From the NCBI GenBank assembly GCA_019843655.1, contig JACDQD010000011.1, forward strand, positions 11,822,604 to 11,886,603: 64,000 nt of DNA, read 5' to 3'. This stretch comes from Lethocerus indicus. Its lineage: Eukaryota; Arthropoda; Insecta; Hemiptera; Belostomatidae. The notes beneath the pieces were generated by a model. That model searched no databases. It saw nothing but the letters and a program-made list of their open reading frames with translations, and was not told the DNA's origin. Shown here one piece after another: positions 12,676-24,331 of the stretch. Positions within the stretch are counted from its first letter, which is position 1, and each line of letters opens with the position of its first letter. Made by a program: the position numbers and the translations under genes.

Positions 12676-12886
12676 TTTAACATACCTGTTTGGCGATCTG
12701 CGAGGGGTTGGAATACGGTAGGTTTGTTCTGTTTCTGTTGTCTCCTCTCGCTGGTTTATTCTTTTGCTAGACAGCCAATAGTGCCAATAGTGACTAACAC
12801 CGCTGCTGAAGATGGCGAGCAGCCGAAACCGGTCTAGCAAAAGACCAAACCAGCGAGAGGATACAGAAACACTACAAATCTACAGT
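12676..12886 (-). mobile_element. Hairpin element copy A (hammerhead-bearing retroelement)
   Basis: Canonical orientation is on the minus strand: it begins ACTGTAG at the right edge and ends GGTATGTTAAA at the left edge (plus strand TTTAACATACC). The two arms form an inverted repeat (CTCCTCTCGCTGGTTT against AAACCAGCGAGAGG). An identical 14-bp direct repeat flanks it. The 5' arm keeps a full hammerhead core (12802-12838). The 3' arm lost its hammerhead by a deletion after TTTTGCTAGAC. The one-sided tail (CCTCGCAGATCGCC-like, then CAGGTATGTTAAA) is present. A short duplication, fixed asymmetric ends and lack of a transposase fit a non-autonomous element moved by target-primed reverse transcription; the class is inferred. 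Confidence 0.8.
12802..12838 (+). ncRNA. Hammerhead ribozyme motif, element A
   Basis: Reading 5' to 3': stem I strand GCUG, core CUGAAGA, an extra U, stem II GGC with loop GAGCA and GCC, then GAAA. Next comes the palindromic stem III (A)CCGGU with no loop, C as the cleavage nucleotide, and UAGC closing stem I (three Watson-Crick pairs and one G-U). The predicted cut is after 12834. All invariant positions of the family are present; the unpaired U between A9 and stem II is the one departure. Stem III without a loop suggests activity as a dimer or in a multimeric transcript. Confidence 0.75.
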
Positions 12887-12900
12887 ATTATTAAAACAAG
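12887..12900 (+). repeat. Target-site duplication, right, hairpin element A
   Basis: Exact 14-base repeat of 12662-12675. Confidence 0.85.
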
Positions 12901-14204
12901 GCAATTGATTGGACCCAAGTTTTTTAGTGCCTTATCATTTTACCGCCAGTAATATGCGTCGAAGGTCTAGAAGTTTAAATTCGCGATTTGAAATGGTAAC
13001 CACTTTAATCTGGAAGATATTTAAACGATCATTTTTTCCGACGTCCATTTAATAACGGTATTAGAACGAATCGACTGGATAAAACTTGCGGCGCCTTCCC
13101 GGAGATTCAAATCTGAAAAGGACGGGTGAACGTGTGAAAAAAATCACCGTGAACCGAGGGGTGAACGGAAAGTGAGTGACGAGGCGGGGATTGAATTTGC
13201 CAATATATAAGGTGGGAAGGGGAGCCAGCCAGTGATCATTATTTAATTTGATTAATGAGATGTCAGTTATAATGAGATTAAACCGCGGTTGGAGCGGGGG
13301 GTGCAGGGTGAGCCACCCTCTACCCTATACGGGCCCTAACAGTTTCCTACACGACCAAAATACTAGACCCCAGTCACATTTAGTGCAATTTAATATTTAT
13401 TTATTCAAGAAACAATTGCTGCATTTCAAGCCAGTAGCAATTTTCTATGCATATCAATAAATTATCATATCTTGAAGCTACCATCTTTTTTATTACTTCT
13501 GAACAGCTATTTTTAACTGGCATTCATTTCAATCAATTCCGCTTTTCTAAAAAACTTCGGTTACTGTTCATAGTACAAAATAAAATGTGCTCCCACAGAC
13601 TACTGGACGGTATAGGGATAGAATTTAGCACAGAATGGGACTTGAACGGAAAATCCATTGAGGTTATTTTCCAGGATTATTTCTGCCCAGTTAACACTTC
13701 ACTGTTTGATTCAAGAACCAGCAGTTATGAAGAACGGAAACGAAGACCTCTTATTGCCCCCCGGTGCATAGTATCATGAATAAGTTGTCTAAAATAAAAA
13801 AAATAAATACTCCACTTAGGTTGTCTTAGATATGTAAGTGCCTTGGCAGCGAAACCCCACTGCCTACTGCCCTAACAACCGCTCTGGCGTATAGATCAGC
13901 CGCGCTCTATAAAACATACGTCCAATTTGGAATCTCGCCATTCAAGAATACTCCTGCCGGCTATGCAGTTTAGAATTTATGATCGACCCGAAGCCCATAG
14001 CCCATAATCTGGTCCCTGTTGGTATCGCCCATCTCCAATTTGTCGACGCGCTTCAAGTATTTTCAATTAAAATGCCGAGGTTATTGTAAAAAACATATTG
14101 AAATAAGTAAATCGAATAAAAAATTATTAATAGAATCAATTTAATAGAAGCTAATGGATCTTGTTGGAGGCTCATCAAAATTATCAGCCGTAATATGCCG
14201 TCTG
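12901..14204. other. Non-coding stretch, nothing recognised
   Basis: AT-rich. The open frame at 13447-13779 (110 codons) matches no family I recognise. Confidence 0.45.
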
Positions 14205-14262
14205 ATCTAGACCGGTTTTGGACTCTCGCTACCGTCAGTAGCTACTCTACCTGCCGTAGCAT
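14205..14262 (-). repeat. Possible relic of the hairpin element
   Basis: GATCTAGACCGGTTTTGGACTC followed by CGTCAGTAGC resembles the minus-strand hammerhead arm (CTAGACCGGTTTCGG, then CTTCAGTAGC), with many changes. Neither end of the element is visible. Confidence 0.35.
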
Positions 14263-15204
14263 AGAGAAAAATATTAGTATGATATATCTGCATTGAATTG
14301 TACTGTAATTGTCCTAATGAATTTTTGGGTTTGATTCAAGGATTCAAAATGCCTTTGAATACGAACGCAATATCAATCGACGAAGTTTCTTAGAGTTAGA
14401 AGGTCGGTCTAGTTAATGGGAAAAAATTATAATAAAGAGAAAAGTAATACAGAAACGTGGGGTTTTCCTAGCGCGAAAAAGCAATAAACAAATCCGATAT
14501 TTAACATTCCCTTGAACTGTCTAACCTCCCTCTCGCTCTCTTTCTCGCTCCTCTCACTCCCCCGGGGTTTTAACTCGACTAATGTTACTGTCAGAGCCAC
14601 TTCTCGCAATCAATCTTCATAATATTCCTTTTTCTTAAGCGTCGCGAAAACCCCGCCCCCGCCCATCCCCACGAAATGACCCCGTTACACTACTTTCATA
14701 AGACGGGGACTTTTCAGGAATAAAAATTACTTCGGAATTCTCCCCCCGACGCCCGACCCGGTTTTTTTAATTAAGAAAAATTTCGCTCCAAATCTGTTTT
14801 TAATGGTTGAAAAAAAAAATTGCCGGCAATAACCAAATTCTTATTTGGGGTACTTGTACGACGGAATATAAAATAGATAGATATTGGAGAGTTTTCTAGC
14901 AAAAGAAATTGTAACGTGTTAGGATGGAATTCATCCACAAAGAGGCCAGTTAGCCAAGGACATGGATATTGAGGACACTAATTAATATTTACTTTGTTTG
15001 TATTTATTTTTCCTAGCCTGCAGCGATGTCCAATTTTTTTCTTCTATTTAATTTGAAGGGCTGTTGCTGGAGGCGAGGGAATATTTTCAGAACACTTTTC
15101 AGAATGAATATATTGGTTGCAGGCAGGCCCTGTGATGAAGACCCATTCGCCCCCTGCATCCCACAGTCATCTCGCTGATTCTTTACCGCCCTCCTAACCG
15201 TTCC

Positions 15205-15205
<1 letters not shown>

Positions 15206-15299
<94 letters not shown>

Positions 15300-15317
15300 C
15301 CTCTCTCCCTCTCTCTC
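15206..15317 (+). repeat. (CT)n microsatellite
   Basis: More than 110 bases of CT dinucleotide with occasional CCCT interruptions. Minus-strand open frames here (15183-15538) encode Arg-Glu repeats and are artefacts. Confidence 0.95.
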
Positions 15318-15805
15318 GCTCCCGTGTCGCGGATGCCCCCAGGGCATTGGCAAGGCTTCACGGGAACCTGCCAGCTCCCCGTCTCCGCCAACCCCCGTAT
15401 CCTTATTTCCCGGTAAGTAGCAGCTCCTTGATATCGCCCGGCCAATAGGAAGGAGCGGGCGGAGCCGAGATTGCTTTTCAGAGCGCATAGCCGAAGGCGA
15501 CGCTCGAAAAATCTGTGCACCGCGTCCCCCTTTCGCATTTTACGACGTCACTAGTCGGTCGCATCTGTTCAAAGGCTGTGTACTTTTTTCTAGGGTACAT
15601 AAATTATGAGATTTGGTTCCCCGTTTTAAAACTTGCGGCTAAAATTACTACGCCAGGGTATCGGAAAAAATAAGAAAAAGGTAGAAATCGGTGCTCTCAA
15701 TTTTTGATATTATTAAAAACCAACTCTGAATTTTCAGGCTCTATTTTTGCTCATCCTGAGTCCTTAGGCAGAATTATAAAACAATATGTAAAATATAAAT
15801 ATTAG

Positions 15806-16010
15806 GGGTACCCAAAAGTAATCAACATTTTGACTTTGGAATTCATTTTATTTTGCTAAAAAAGAAACTTTAATTATTAATCCACTATATATTCACCAAT
15901 ATTATCAACAACTCTCTGCCACTGTTCCTGCAAATTTTCGATTCCCCTTGAAGAACTCCTCAAGACCAAAATACATCTTACCAAATTGTTGATTAATTTT
16001 GGCTACACCT
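15806..16010 (-). pseudogene. Mariner transposase 3' end relic
   Basis: On the minus strand the sequence decodes to RGIENLQEQWQRVVDNIGEY then IVD and a stop at 15877-15879. This is the typical C-terminus of mariner transposases, where a W-Q-K/R-V-V/I-D-N/S-x-G-x-Y block precedes the stop. Upstream text (KINQQFGKMYFGLEEFF) is in another frame, so a frameshift is present. After the stop the element runs to GATTACTTTTGGGTACCCC, which resembles a mariner terminal inverted repeat. The other end and the catalytic region are missing, so the copy is dead. Confidence 0.65.
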
Positions 16011-17673
16011 AATAGATACCGTCATAGTTACAGAATCATAAAATATATTTTACAACACGTCAAATTTGAGCCATTTTTATAACAATTACGGTAGGAAAAA
16101 TAATCGATTTGGCAATTAAAGCTGAAAACCTACGACTTAAAAGACACTAATTTATACATCGTCAGGCTCAATTTTGGCGTCCTTTATATTTTGTCCAGTC
16201 TATAGAATGCCGGTTGACTACACTGTATACTCTTCTTCGCCGCGTTCAATTAGTTTTTATTTTTATTAGGAAAGAGTCGATCTTGCGCCCAAGCATCTAT
16301 CTGATCTGGCCGCCCGACTGTGGCCGCTGGTGCGAAAAATGTTGACGACAATTTTGAATAAATCGTTGCCATGTTTGATTAACATTTGATTTACATCGGA
16401 GATTCCGATGCAAAGGTCCCCGGGGCCGTATTCCGGGCTAAATATTGTTTCAGGGGGGCCGAAACGGGTCTTATTTGAATAAAGATACATCGCAGTCGAT
16501 TTCCTATGCTCGCTGTACCCCGCCCAGCACCATCGGCTGTACTGTTTGCACGGCATAATACATCCAATGCAGTCAAAGCAGAATGTTGAAACGCGTGGCC
16601 AAAAAGCAGGTTAGAGTTGGAAAGCGGAGGAGACACAAAAACATTTGGAAATGAAAACAATCCGATTTTTAGGAGATATAAAATTGGCACAATTTATTTA
16701 ATTAATATTTCGTAATTTGTACCGGAAATTTGGTTCATTTTATGTCTTACAGCTGTGAATTGGTCTACAAAGAAGTATTTAATTCAACTGCGTTTAATTC
16801 AGCATCGGCTTTTCGAACAATCAAATATGGCACTACGCCAAAATTGTAAATAATATTTAATATTAGTTTGGGAATCCGCGATGTCTGGAAGCCGAAACCA
16901 GTCTAGCACCATGAGCGATAACACGCGTTAATATACTGATGACTGTGTGTTTTATATATCATACATAATGCGTATATGCAATATTAAAATGAGCCCCTGG
17001 AAAATTCTAGTGGCTGGTGGTCGGTCGTAACATAATGAAAAACTTTCAATCAGCAAATTTCAAAATGTCAGGCAATATGCCGTCGAAAACATCCTAGCGA
17101 ACATTCTTTTTTTATAAAAGTAGTTTTAATTAATTAAAAAATGCCAACGGGCTCGGGGTCGGTGGGGATTGACTTTGATACTGACGGGGTCTCTGCCACA
17201 CAAGGATATTAGGGCCATTCCCGTAATTGTATTTCGACTTTGTTTTAACAGATATTATACATATATATAACACAGCGGGGCCTTGGTACTCCATTAAAAA
17301 TTACAATGTATTTCAAAAATGCTTTCGACATATCCCGTGGGCGTTAAACCGTGGAAGGTAATTTATATATAAATAATATAACGTATAATTTATTAAGGCC
17401 GTGGAAATAATTGACTTAAATAATTTTTTTTCGTGATGTATTTTTTTGTTAGCCGGCCTTACAATTTTATCGAGCTCAAAAATTGTGCACCTCTCCAGAA
17501 CGGACCGTATCTAGACCTGTTTCGGTTTTTCGAAGTTTTATATAATATATGCAGGTGCACGAACATGTCGACTGAAGTTTAAGCACACTGTTAATACTGT
17601 TAATAGAATTAAATTATTTTTCTAGTGACGAAGGTGACCCGGTTTAAAGATAAATAAGTGAACTGCGGAAGAG
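16011..17673. other. Non-coding stretch with one weak hairpin-element relic
   Basis: No gene recognised. At 16886-16908 GGAAGCCGAAACCAGTCTAGC resembles part of the hammerhead arm (AGCAGCCGAAACCGGTCTAGC), possibly a worn fragment. The rest is unremarkable AT-rich DNA. Confidence 0.4.
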
Positions 17674-18120
17674 TTTTTTTTTAACCTTTTTTTAAAAGGA
17701 ACCACCCAATTACGGCACTTTTGACATAAGAACAATTATGATCTAAGGGCTAAGAAGATCTCTAGATCAGCGGCGTTTAAGCCGACGCGGGGGGTTAATT
17801 AAAATTGGGTTGGGATGAGGAGAAGGGCGGGAGTGGAGCTTCAGGAACCGGGATTTGGCGACTGTCGGTACGTTGAGGTCACGGTGGATTGTGTGGTTAG
17901 AAAAATACCAGCATTAAGGATTGTACGAAGGACTTTTGACTAAAATCTCTGGATGCGAGCGATGTCGGATGTCTCGGTGGAACCCCCATAGCTCTATACC
18001 GTATGTCCATCCCGGTTTAAGTATCGCTTTATATATTGTCCTTAAGACAATATTTTTAATGGCCTTAAGAGTCCAAATTTTCTATGTCGATTCTTTTGAG
18101 TCGGGTAGGGGGACCCGAAC
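17674..18120 (-). pseudogene. Jockey-like retrotransposon fragment, copy 3
   Basis: Minus-strand copy of the same C-terminal ORF2 segment as copies 4 and 7. It runs from the ACCCGACTCAAAAGAATCGA block through the ATACGGTATAG region to FRLKRHRPR-type 3' text. It then jumps from GGGTGGTTCCTTTTA straight to the terminal AAAAAAAGGTTAAAAAA, so most of the 3' UTR is deleted. Stops and frameshifts are frequent. It is 5' truncated and dead. Confidence 0.7.
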
Positions 18121-18908
18121 AGTTAAGATTCCAAAATACCATTTTCGGCTCCATTTTTTTCCAGTGTGCAGTAAGACAAGACCATGACCATAACGCAGGA
18201 GACAGTTTTCCTGTAAGCCGAGTAGGTACAGAGAACGGGAACAAATACGCGGTGACTTTGGAATCGAGTTGTGAAATAATTGGCGGCCGCTGGGAGGACA
18301 ATTCAAACCGAAGCCAGAACTGGAAACAGGGTCAAACAAACGGGGAAACAAACCTCCTTCGCGCCACTTTCCGGAGACTGTGTGTCTGGCGAGGCACGGG
18401 ATTTTATTCCTGTATATCGCGAAATTCAGTACCGGTCCGAAACTTTACACTCCGTCGTCGCCAATAATAAAACGCCGATTTACAACTAGTTTCGGCCCTT
18501 GTAGTCAGCCCGAAGACAGAGCTGATGATATGTTCCAACATAGTTTTGATCCTCCGAGGTTTTAATATTAAGTCTAGACTTTTTAATTGAAAACAGTGGT
18601 AATATTTTGTTCTGCTGTTTTATTGCCACGACTGGAAAACTATTATACTGTTGTAGATTTCGTGTGTTACGTTCCGAATCTTGTGCAGCTTATTAAACTT
18701 TTATTTGATCGATGAATAGGACCTGGGAATTGGATGGGAGAAAGCCGGTTGGGTATAAAACAGAATAGAAGATGAGTTGGAATATTTTGTTAATACAAAT
18801 TTAACTGTATCTATGTCCTCTAATCTTTCTTGATCAGACCGAATTGTTCTCCGGTTATTTTTATTAGAACGTTTCGCATTAATTTGATATGACCTGTTTA
18901 ATGTGAGT
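18121..18908. other. Non-coding stretch, nothing recognised
   Basis: Overlapping open frames of 60-127 codons occur here with no recognisable motif. They are probably chance. Confidence 0.4.
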
Positions 18909-19260
18909 ACCGTAGTTTTCGTGTGTTTCTGTCTCCTCTCGCCGGTTTAGTCTTTCACTAGACCGGTTGCTCGGCTGCTCGCCATCTTCAGTAGCGGTGC
19001 TAGTCACTTTTGGCACTTTGGATGTTTTTGAGGGCATCCTCACTGCGCTGTCACTGCCACATGTACTGTGGCGGTTGTTTGTGTGTCGTGTATATATATA
19101 CGCCTCTCGCTATTGTGTTTTCGGTGACTGACACCGCTACTGAGGATGGCGAGCGGCCGAAACCGGTCCAGCAAAAGACCAAACCGGCGAGAGGTGACAG
19201 AAACACGCGAAATCTACGGTATTCCAACCCCTCGCAGAGCACAAAACAGGTATGTTAAAC
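18909..19260 (+). mobile_element. Hairpin element copy B, with long loop
   Basis: Starts ACCGTAG and ends CAGGTATGTTAAAC. The arms are inverted copies (CTCCTCTCGCCGGTTTAG against AAACCGGCGAGAGG). The loop of about 130 bases begins TTGGCACTTTGGATGTTTTT, which recurs in copy E, so the loop is part of the element and not host filler. The 5' arm hammerhead is broken (GAAA is replaced by a GAGCAA-like stretch on the minus strand) while the 3' arm keeps the fold with changes. A short TA run sits in the loop. I could not find a target-site duplication. The tail includes a consensus-like splice donor CAG/GTATGT at 19247-19252. Confidence 0.8.
19136..19172 (+). ncRNA. Hammerhead ribozyme motif, element B (weakened)
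   Basis: Stem I GCUA, core CUGAGGA (the variable seventh position is G), stem II GGC-GAGCG-GCC, GAAA, CCGGU, cleavage C, then CAGC. The first base pair of stem I is an A-C mismatch, so only three pairs remain. All invariant core residues are kept. Confidence 0.6.
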
Positions 19261-22200
19261 TATTATACTATTATATAGAAATTTGCTGTTGGCTGAGTCT
19301 AAGTAAGGGACATTTCCTATTGCGCGTCGGACATACAGGTAATTTAAACGGATAAATTGCTCCCTTACTAGCGCCGATGTACCGCCGTTTCCGGACTGAT
19401 GTGTCACACTGGAGGGGAGGATAGATTGTGTAGGCGGCCATAAAGCTGTTAACGGAGGGGGCTCGAATAGTACGGAATCTTGTCAAATCTCTGGTACGGG
19501 TCGGTAATTTCCACTGGCGAGATATAAATCTTTATTGCGGGGATGAGACAGGCCACTGATGGCACACATGTTCGATACCGATCAGTGGGGCTCGAACAAT
19601 TTGATTCTTCATTGGAGCGGGAACCAAATTAATGACTATTTGAGCAAGTCTAGATGAGACATTGTTGTGATATTATTTTAACAGCTTTAAAATATGATTT
19701 CTGTTTTGCAAATTTTAATCTTGAGACCCAAGGAAAAAATGTAAATGTTGCATTAATAAAATTATCATTTCATCCATCCCTATACGGCGGCTCTTCATTA
19801 CTGATGTGTCGAAGCGCAAACAACCGCCGATAGGAAGATTCAAATATTTGCCGCTAACATTATATACACTTTCATTATTCCATTCATCTCCCGAGTTTAT
19901 TTTCTCCTGTAAACTTCGCCAGGATTCGCCGGCTTAATACGGACTAATACGTCGAAAAGGGACCCCCCCCCCAATCATAATTCCTATTTATAACGATTGG
20001 AAGCCCGTATATATTAGGAGAGATTGGGCAAATGTTGACTTGTACAATATTTAGACTTGCCTCCCCATCTAATATAATACCGGGGTTTGTTCCTCAAAAG
20101 CCAATATCCGGAGCGCGAACGTTCCGAATGGCGGGAGAACACGCGATGGGGGGGCCCCGTTCTGGCCTTAGGCTTGTTTATGTTCCCGCTATTGTTATCC
20201 GAGAGGCCGTGGGGAAGGGCGGTACTTGGAAATTTAATCCATCCCGGAAAGGGAGAAGCAAAAGGAGAAATCGCGGGTTTATTATTATTTGATCCGAAGT
20301 CGTATTCGCAATTTGAAACGGACCTATTCAAACTTGCCGGCGATTTGCGAAATTACGGCATCGCTTATTCATCCGCGTTAACAAACCAATTTCGCGAACG
20401 AAAAATGAAATCTACGGTTCGCCTACAGCATATCTAATAGAGTGCTGGAAATATAGTGTGGGAATTATATTACCACACAGTTGCAAGTTTGGTTTTCCTA
20501 TTTCACATCAACCAGGAGCTATATATATATTTACAGCAATGTTTAGGTATTTAAAAACCGTAGTCATGTCTCGATTTTAAGTGAATAAACTTGGCTACTA
20601 TAGTTAAAATAAGGCTTTAAGAGTCCGTTAGAACGGGTTTTTTAGTCGCCCGTTTGAGACCGGTATAAATGGGCCCATACCACAAACCTCTTTACTCATC
20701 TCTTTTTATTCATCACTGATATCCAATATAATGACATAATTTTCATTCGACCTGCAAGGCCTCGAGTTCCTGTCGGGGCTTTATTCTGGCTTAGTTGTTG
20801 GACGGTTGGAGTTGCGGGAGGCAGAAAGTCCGTTCCTATTCATCCGAATATCAATCCCAAAACGGCCCGGACCGCCGCGAAGAGAGACCGGTTAAGCTTA
20901 TTAAACGGGCCTATCGCTCGCAACAGCGAATGTCACATCATCGTTAAATTTTCATTTGGTAAATCAATCTATTGAGTAAATAGCGCCGCCGTCAGGTTGC
21001 AAGAAGAATTTTCTTATTCGCAGTGCGTTTCGGTTGAAAAACTGGCGTTGAATACATTTTGTGTCGCCGTTATTCTCTCCTCTAATATGGGCGGGAGGTT
21101 TCGCCGCACATTTGTCGCTCCGAATTTATCAGTCATTTTTTAAGTAAAAAAAAAAAAAAATACCCCGGCCGCCGAAAAGTGGATTAGACTTGAAGGAGTG
21201 TCGGGAATAAATCAGTGTTTTGGAGGGCCGAAGGGCCGGTTGGCGGGATTAGGTTCTTGTAACAAGTCGCTATCGTCGCCCACGACCGCTCCCAGCCAGA
21301 TAACGCTCGGTCATTCTTCTTCGAATATATCGCGTTTCATAACTGTCTCCTCGGACTATTCATCCTTCGCCGTTTAAATTGGCGTGGAGGAGGAGGAGGA
21401 GGAGGGGGGCCTGTCTGGTAACCTCAATGTAAATCATACTTAGGCGGGGTTTCACTGGAGCATATTAACTAGCCGGAGCCTCGTACCCTTTTATTTTTCC
21501 CACTTTATTCGTCAAACAACTCGGTTAACTCAATCCCACCACAATTTTTTTTCCCAGGGTTGAGAAAAAAAATTATAATTCCTAACGACCGAAAAAAGTG
21601 GTCACTGGTAAGAATTGTTTGGGTTGTGGGGGTTAATATTTAAAATTCCTAATGTTCTTTTATTAGACGTGTTCCAGAATAAGTTTAATTAGATGTGTTA
21701 ATTCGTAGAAATGATTTATACGCATTTAAAATCGGCATATATCACTTGTATTTATTGTTTTCTTTTGTTTATTATAGTAGATCAATAAAAAAATTATTGC
21801 GACTATAAAAATATAAAAGAAATAACTTTTGAGTTGAATATGTGGTAATAAATGTTATTTTCTGCCTACATATGTTGGATAGGTTTGTACAATGAAATGA
21901 ACGCGATCTAAAAATATTTCATGCATCAGCTGTATTCTTAAATGTTGTCTTAAAATAAATGAAAGGAAAACTGCATGTAGGCGAAGAAAAAGAATCTTCC
22001 ATTCTATAATCGCTGCGGTAACAGGGTATAGAAATTGGGAAATTTTGCACGGCCCCTGCAATACTAACCCGGAGGACCGGCGTGCAGTGCGGGTCGAGCC
22101 TAGCCGCCCCCGGGGAGGGGTCGCTTTTCAGACCAACCCCGTCCAGTCTAAATATTTGATCGGATTTCAGAAGGGGTTGCGGCCCTCCAACCCCCCGGCA

Positions 22201-23370
22201 TTAGTCCCAAGCGATGTCCCCCTAAATAAAGGATACTCCTTGTGCCCGTCTTTCCTCCCTTCCGCCTACGCTCTGTCCGGTTCCCTGGCTTTCGCTCACA
22301 TCTGAAAACGGTATCCGAGTAAAGTTCAGCCGAGTGGCAATTCGCATTCAATGGTGACAGTGTAAACAAAGTTTATTACAATAAATTACGAAAGATTGGG
22401 GTGGATTGGGGGTGAATGGGGGACGACTTGGGTTAGAACCTAACGCGAGAAAAGTGAGATTTCTCACTTCAAGTGCGTTTTCTTATCTATTCTTCCCTAT
22501 AATAATATTCTCAAAACCAATTCAAAATTCAAGGTAAACTCCTGTCGGTCCAATCGACATTCTCAAACGATAAATTCCTGCGAAAAATTATTTTAGAGGC
22601 TTTTATTATTAACGAAGCTTAATTAATTTAAAATATTAAATTTTTTGATACCGCTGGAAATGGCAAAAAACCGAAATCGTGAAGGAAAAGACAGACCAAT
22701 CTGTAAGACCTATTAGTAAATGTAATTTTAAAGTACCGTAATGTTTCTTATTATTTAATGTGGTAAACCTTGGTTGGTCCATTTTCCATTGTATCCGTCA
22801 AACGAGGGATGAAATTGGACATTAAAAAAAACACGAGAAAGCTATTAATAAATTCGGTTCCTGCGAAACGCCGCTTTTATTTGCCCGAAAAGAGAATTTC
22901 CCGTAACCGCAGAGCAGAAGGAATAGTCGAACGCGGCTCTACATTTTCAGGAAATTGTCTCGCCCAGAAACTGGCGGCCCCGTCGGATTAGTGAACTCCG
23001 CCTCTAACGGTCGCATAGAAAACTGAATTTCGCCATATCTATATATACATACTAGTCGCTCGTTCAGTTTAATTTCGGCTTTTCATATCCCGCTTCCTTC
23101 GCTTATTCGGAAAAGGCATTAGCAACGCGTTCCCGTTTTCATTATCATATTTCCGCCCTAATATTCAATTTCAACATTGAATTCCACTTTTTGCGGCAGA
23201 CTGTATTTTGCACTCGGGCTGTGGGGGATCTATTTTCGATAAACCAGATTCGTCAATAGCATTCATTGATTTTTTTTTTTGAAAGGGAGTTGGATGAGTA
23301 AATACTGTTTTCGGTGATGGGATCGACGAGCTCTGTGTGGAAACAACCGGCGTAATTCATTGTTCCGATA
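19261..23370. other. Long non-coding stretch
   Basis: About 4 kb without a recognised gene or mobile element. A short GGA array lies at 21387-21409 and an A-run near 21147. The block at 22650-22715 faintly resembles a hairpin arm (ACCGCTGGAAATGGC, then ACCGAAATCG) but is too weak to call. Confidence 0.45.
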
Positions 23371-23773
23371 TCCCCATACCCGACTCAAAAGAATCGACTT
23401 AACAGAAAATTTGGACCATTACTACCATCGAAATTTACCTTAAGTAACAAACTGACAATATACAAAGCGATACTTAAACCGATGCGGACATACGGTGTAG
23501 TGCTATGGGGTTCCACCGAGACATCCGACATCGCTCACATCCAGAGATTCCAATCAAAAGTCCTTCGTGCCTATGACCTCAACATACCAGTGGACGAAGT
23601 CGCAAAATCCCGGTTCCCGAACTTCCACTCCCGCCTTTCTCCTCATCCCAACCCAATTATAATTAATCCTTGGGTGGTTCCTTTTACATGTGAAAAAAAA
23701 GTCAGCACTTGGACTTATAACATAAATTATATTTTGTTGATTGTACAAAATAAAAAAAAGGTTATAAAAAAAT
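23371..23773 (+). pseudogene. Jockey-like retrotransposon fragment, copy 4
   Basis: Begins at PHTRLKRIDL-type text, then ENLDHYY in place of the expected segment. Translations in shifting frames give a VTNxQYTKRYLNR-like block, MRTYGVVLWGSTETSD, IQRFQSKVLRAYD, DEVAKSRFPNFHSRLSPHPN, and a 3' UTR with TTGGGTGGTTCCTTTTA. It ends in the family tail GTTGATTGTACAAAATAAAA then AAAAGGTTATAAAAAAA. There is an internal deletion between the fork of RCVLRP-type text and FHSRLS compared with copy 7. Dead and 5' truncated. Confidence 0.78.
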
Positions 23774-24330
23774 TCATTGTTCACCCTCAGCTCTCTTATT
23801 CACTCCTAAGCCAGGCCACGTCGAGATTGTATTGTTACCGGGGGACAATGATTTAAAACAAACGAAATATTGAAATTTTTGAACGCTATATATAAACGTG
23901 AAAGTAACTCTTGAGACTATTAGATTCCCGCTTGACCAAAGGTTCCTTTAGTGGGCTGTACGGCTCCAAAATATGAAAATGTGTCTAGACTAGAACCCAC
24001 CGCCTGAGGGGCGGCTATAAGCCGCCCCCGATGCTTTATTCGGCTCACGCCGTCGGCTCCGGCCCCTCGCCCTGCCCGCCTCCACGAAATTCTCCAGATA
24101 GCTGTCCAAATCCTTGCCACTTTCCTTGTCCCAGTTTTTTCTCTCCATTTTTTGCTACCTTGTTCTCCAACCAACCCCCCAACCTCCCCCCCATCGTCCC
24201 ATCTCCTCGTTCCGGGGGCAACGCTCGGGAATTATCTAAACGCTTCGTAAATGCCTCGGGATCGTGATATGAATGCGGCCGGCACATCTTTTCGAATAAG
24301 ACGTTAAAAGAACCTCACCAAAATAACCAC

Positions 24331-24331
<1 letters not shown>
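23774..24331. other. Non-coding stretch, nothing recognised
   Basis: GC-rich in the middle (24000-24220), with short open frames on both strands and no recognisable motif. Confidence 0.45.

Noticed and set aside
15183..15538. Arg-Glu rich minus-strand frames of 101 and 114 codons
   Set aside because: Encoded by the CT/GA repeat.
22650..22715. Possible further hairpin-element arm
   Set aside because: Only a few short words match; below what I can support.
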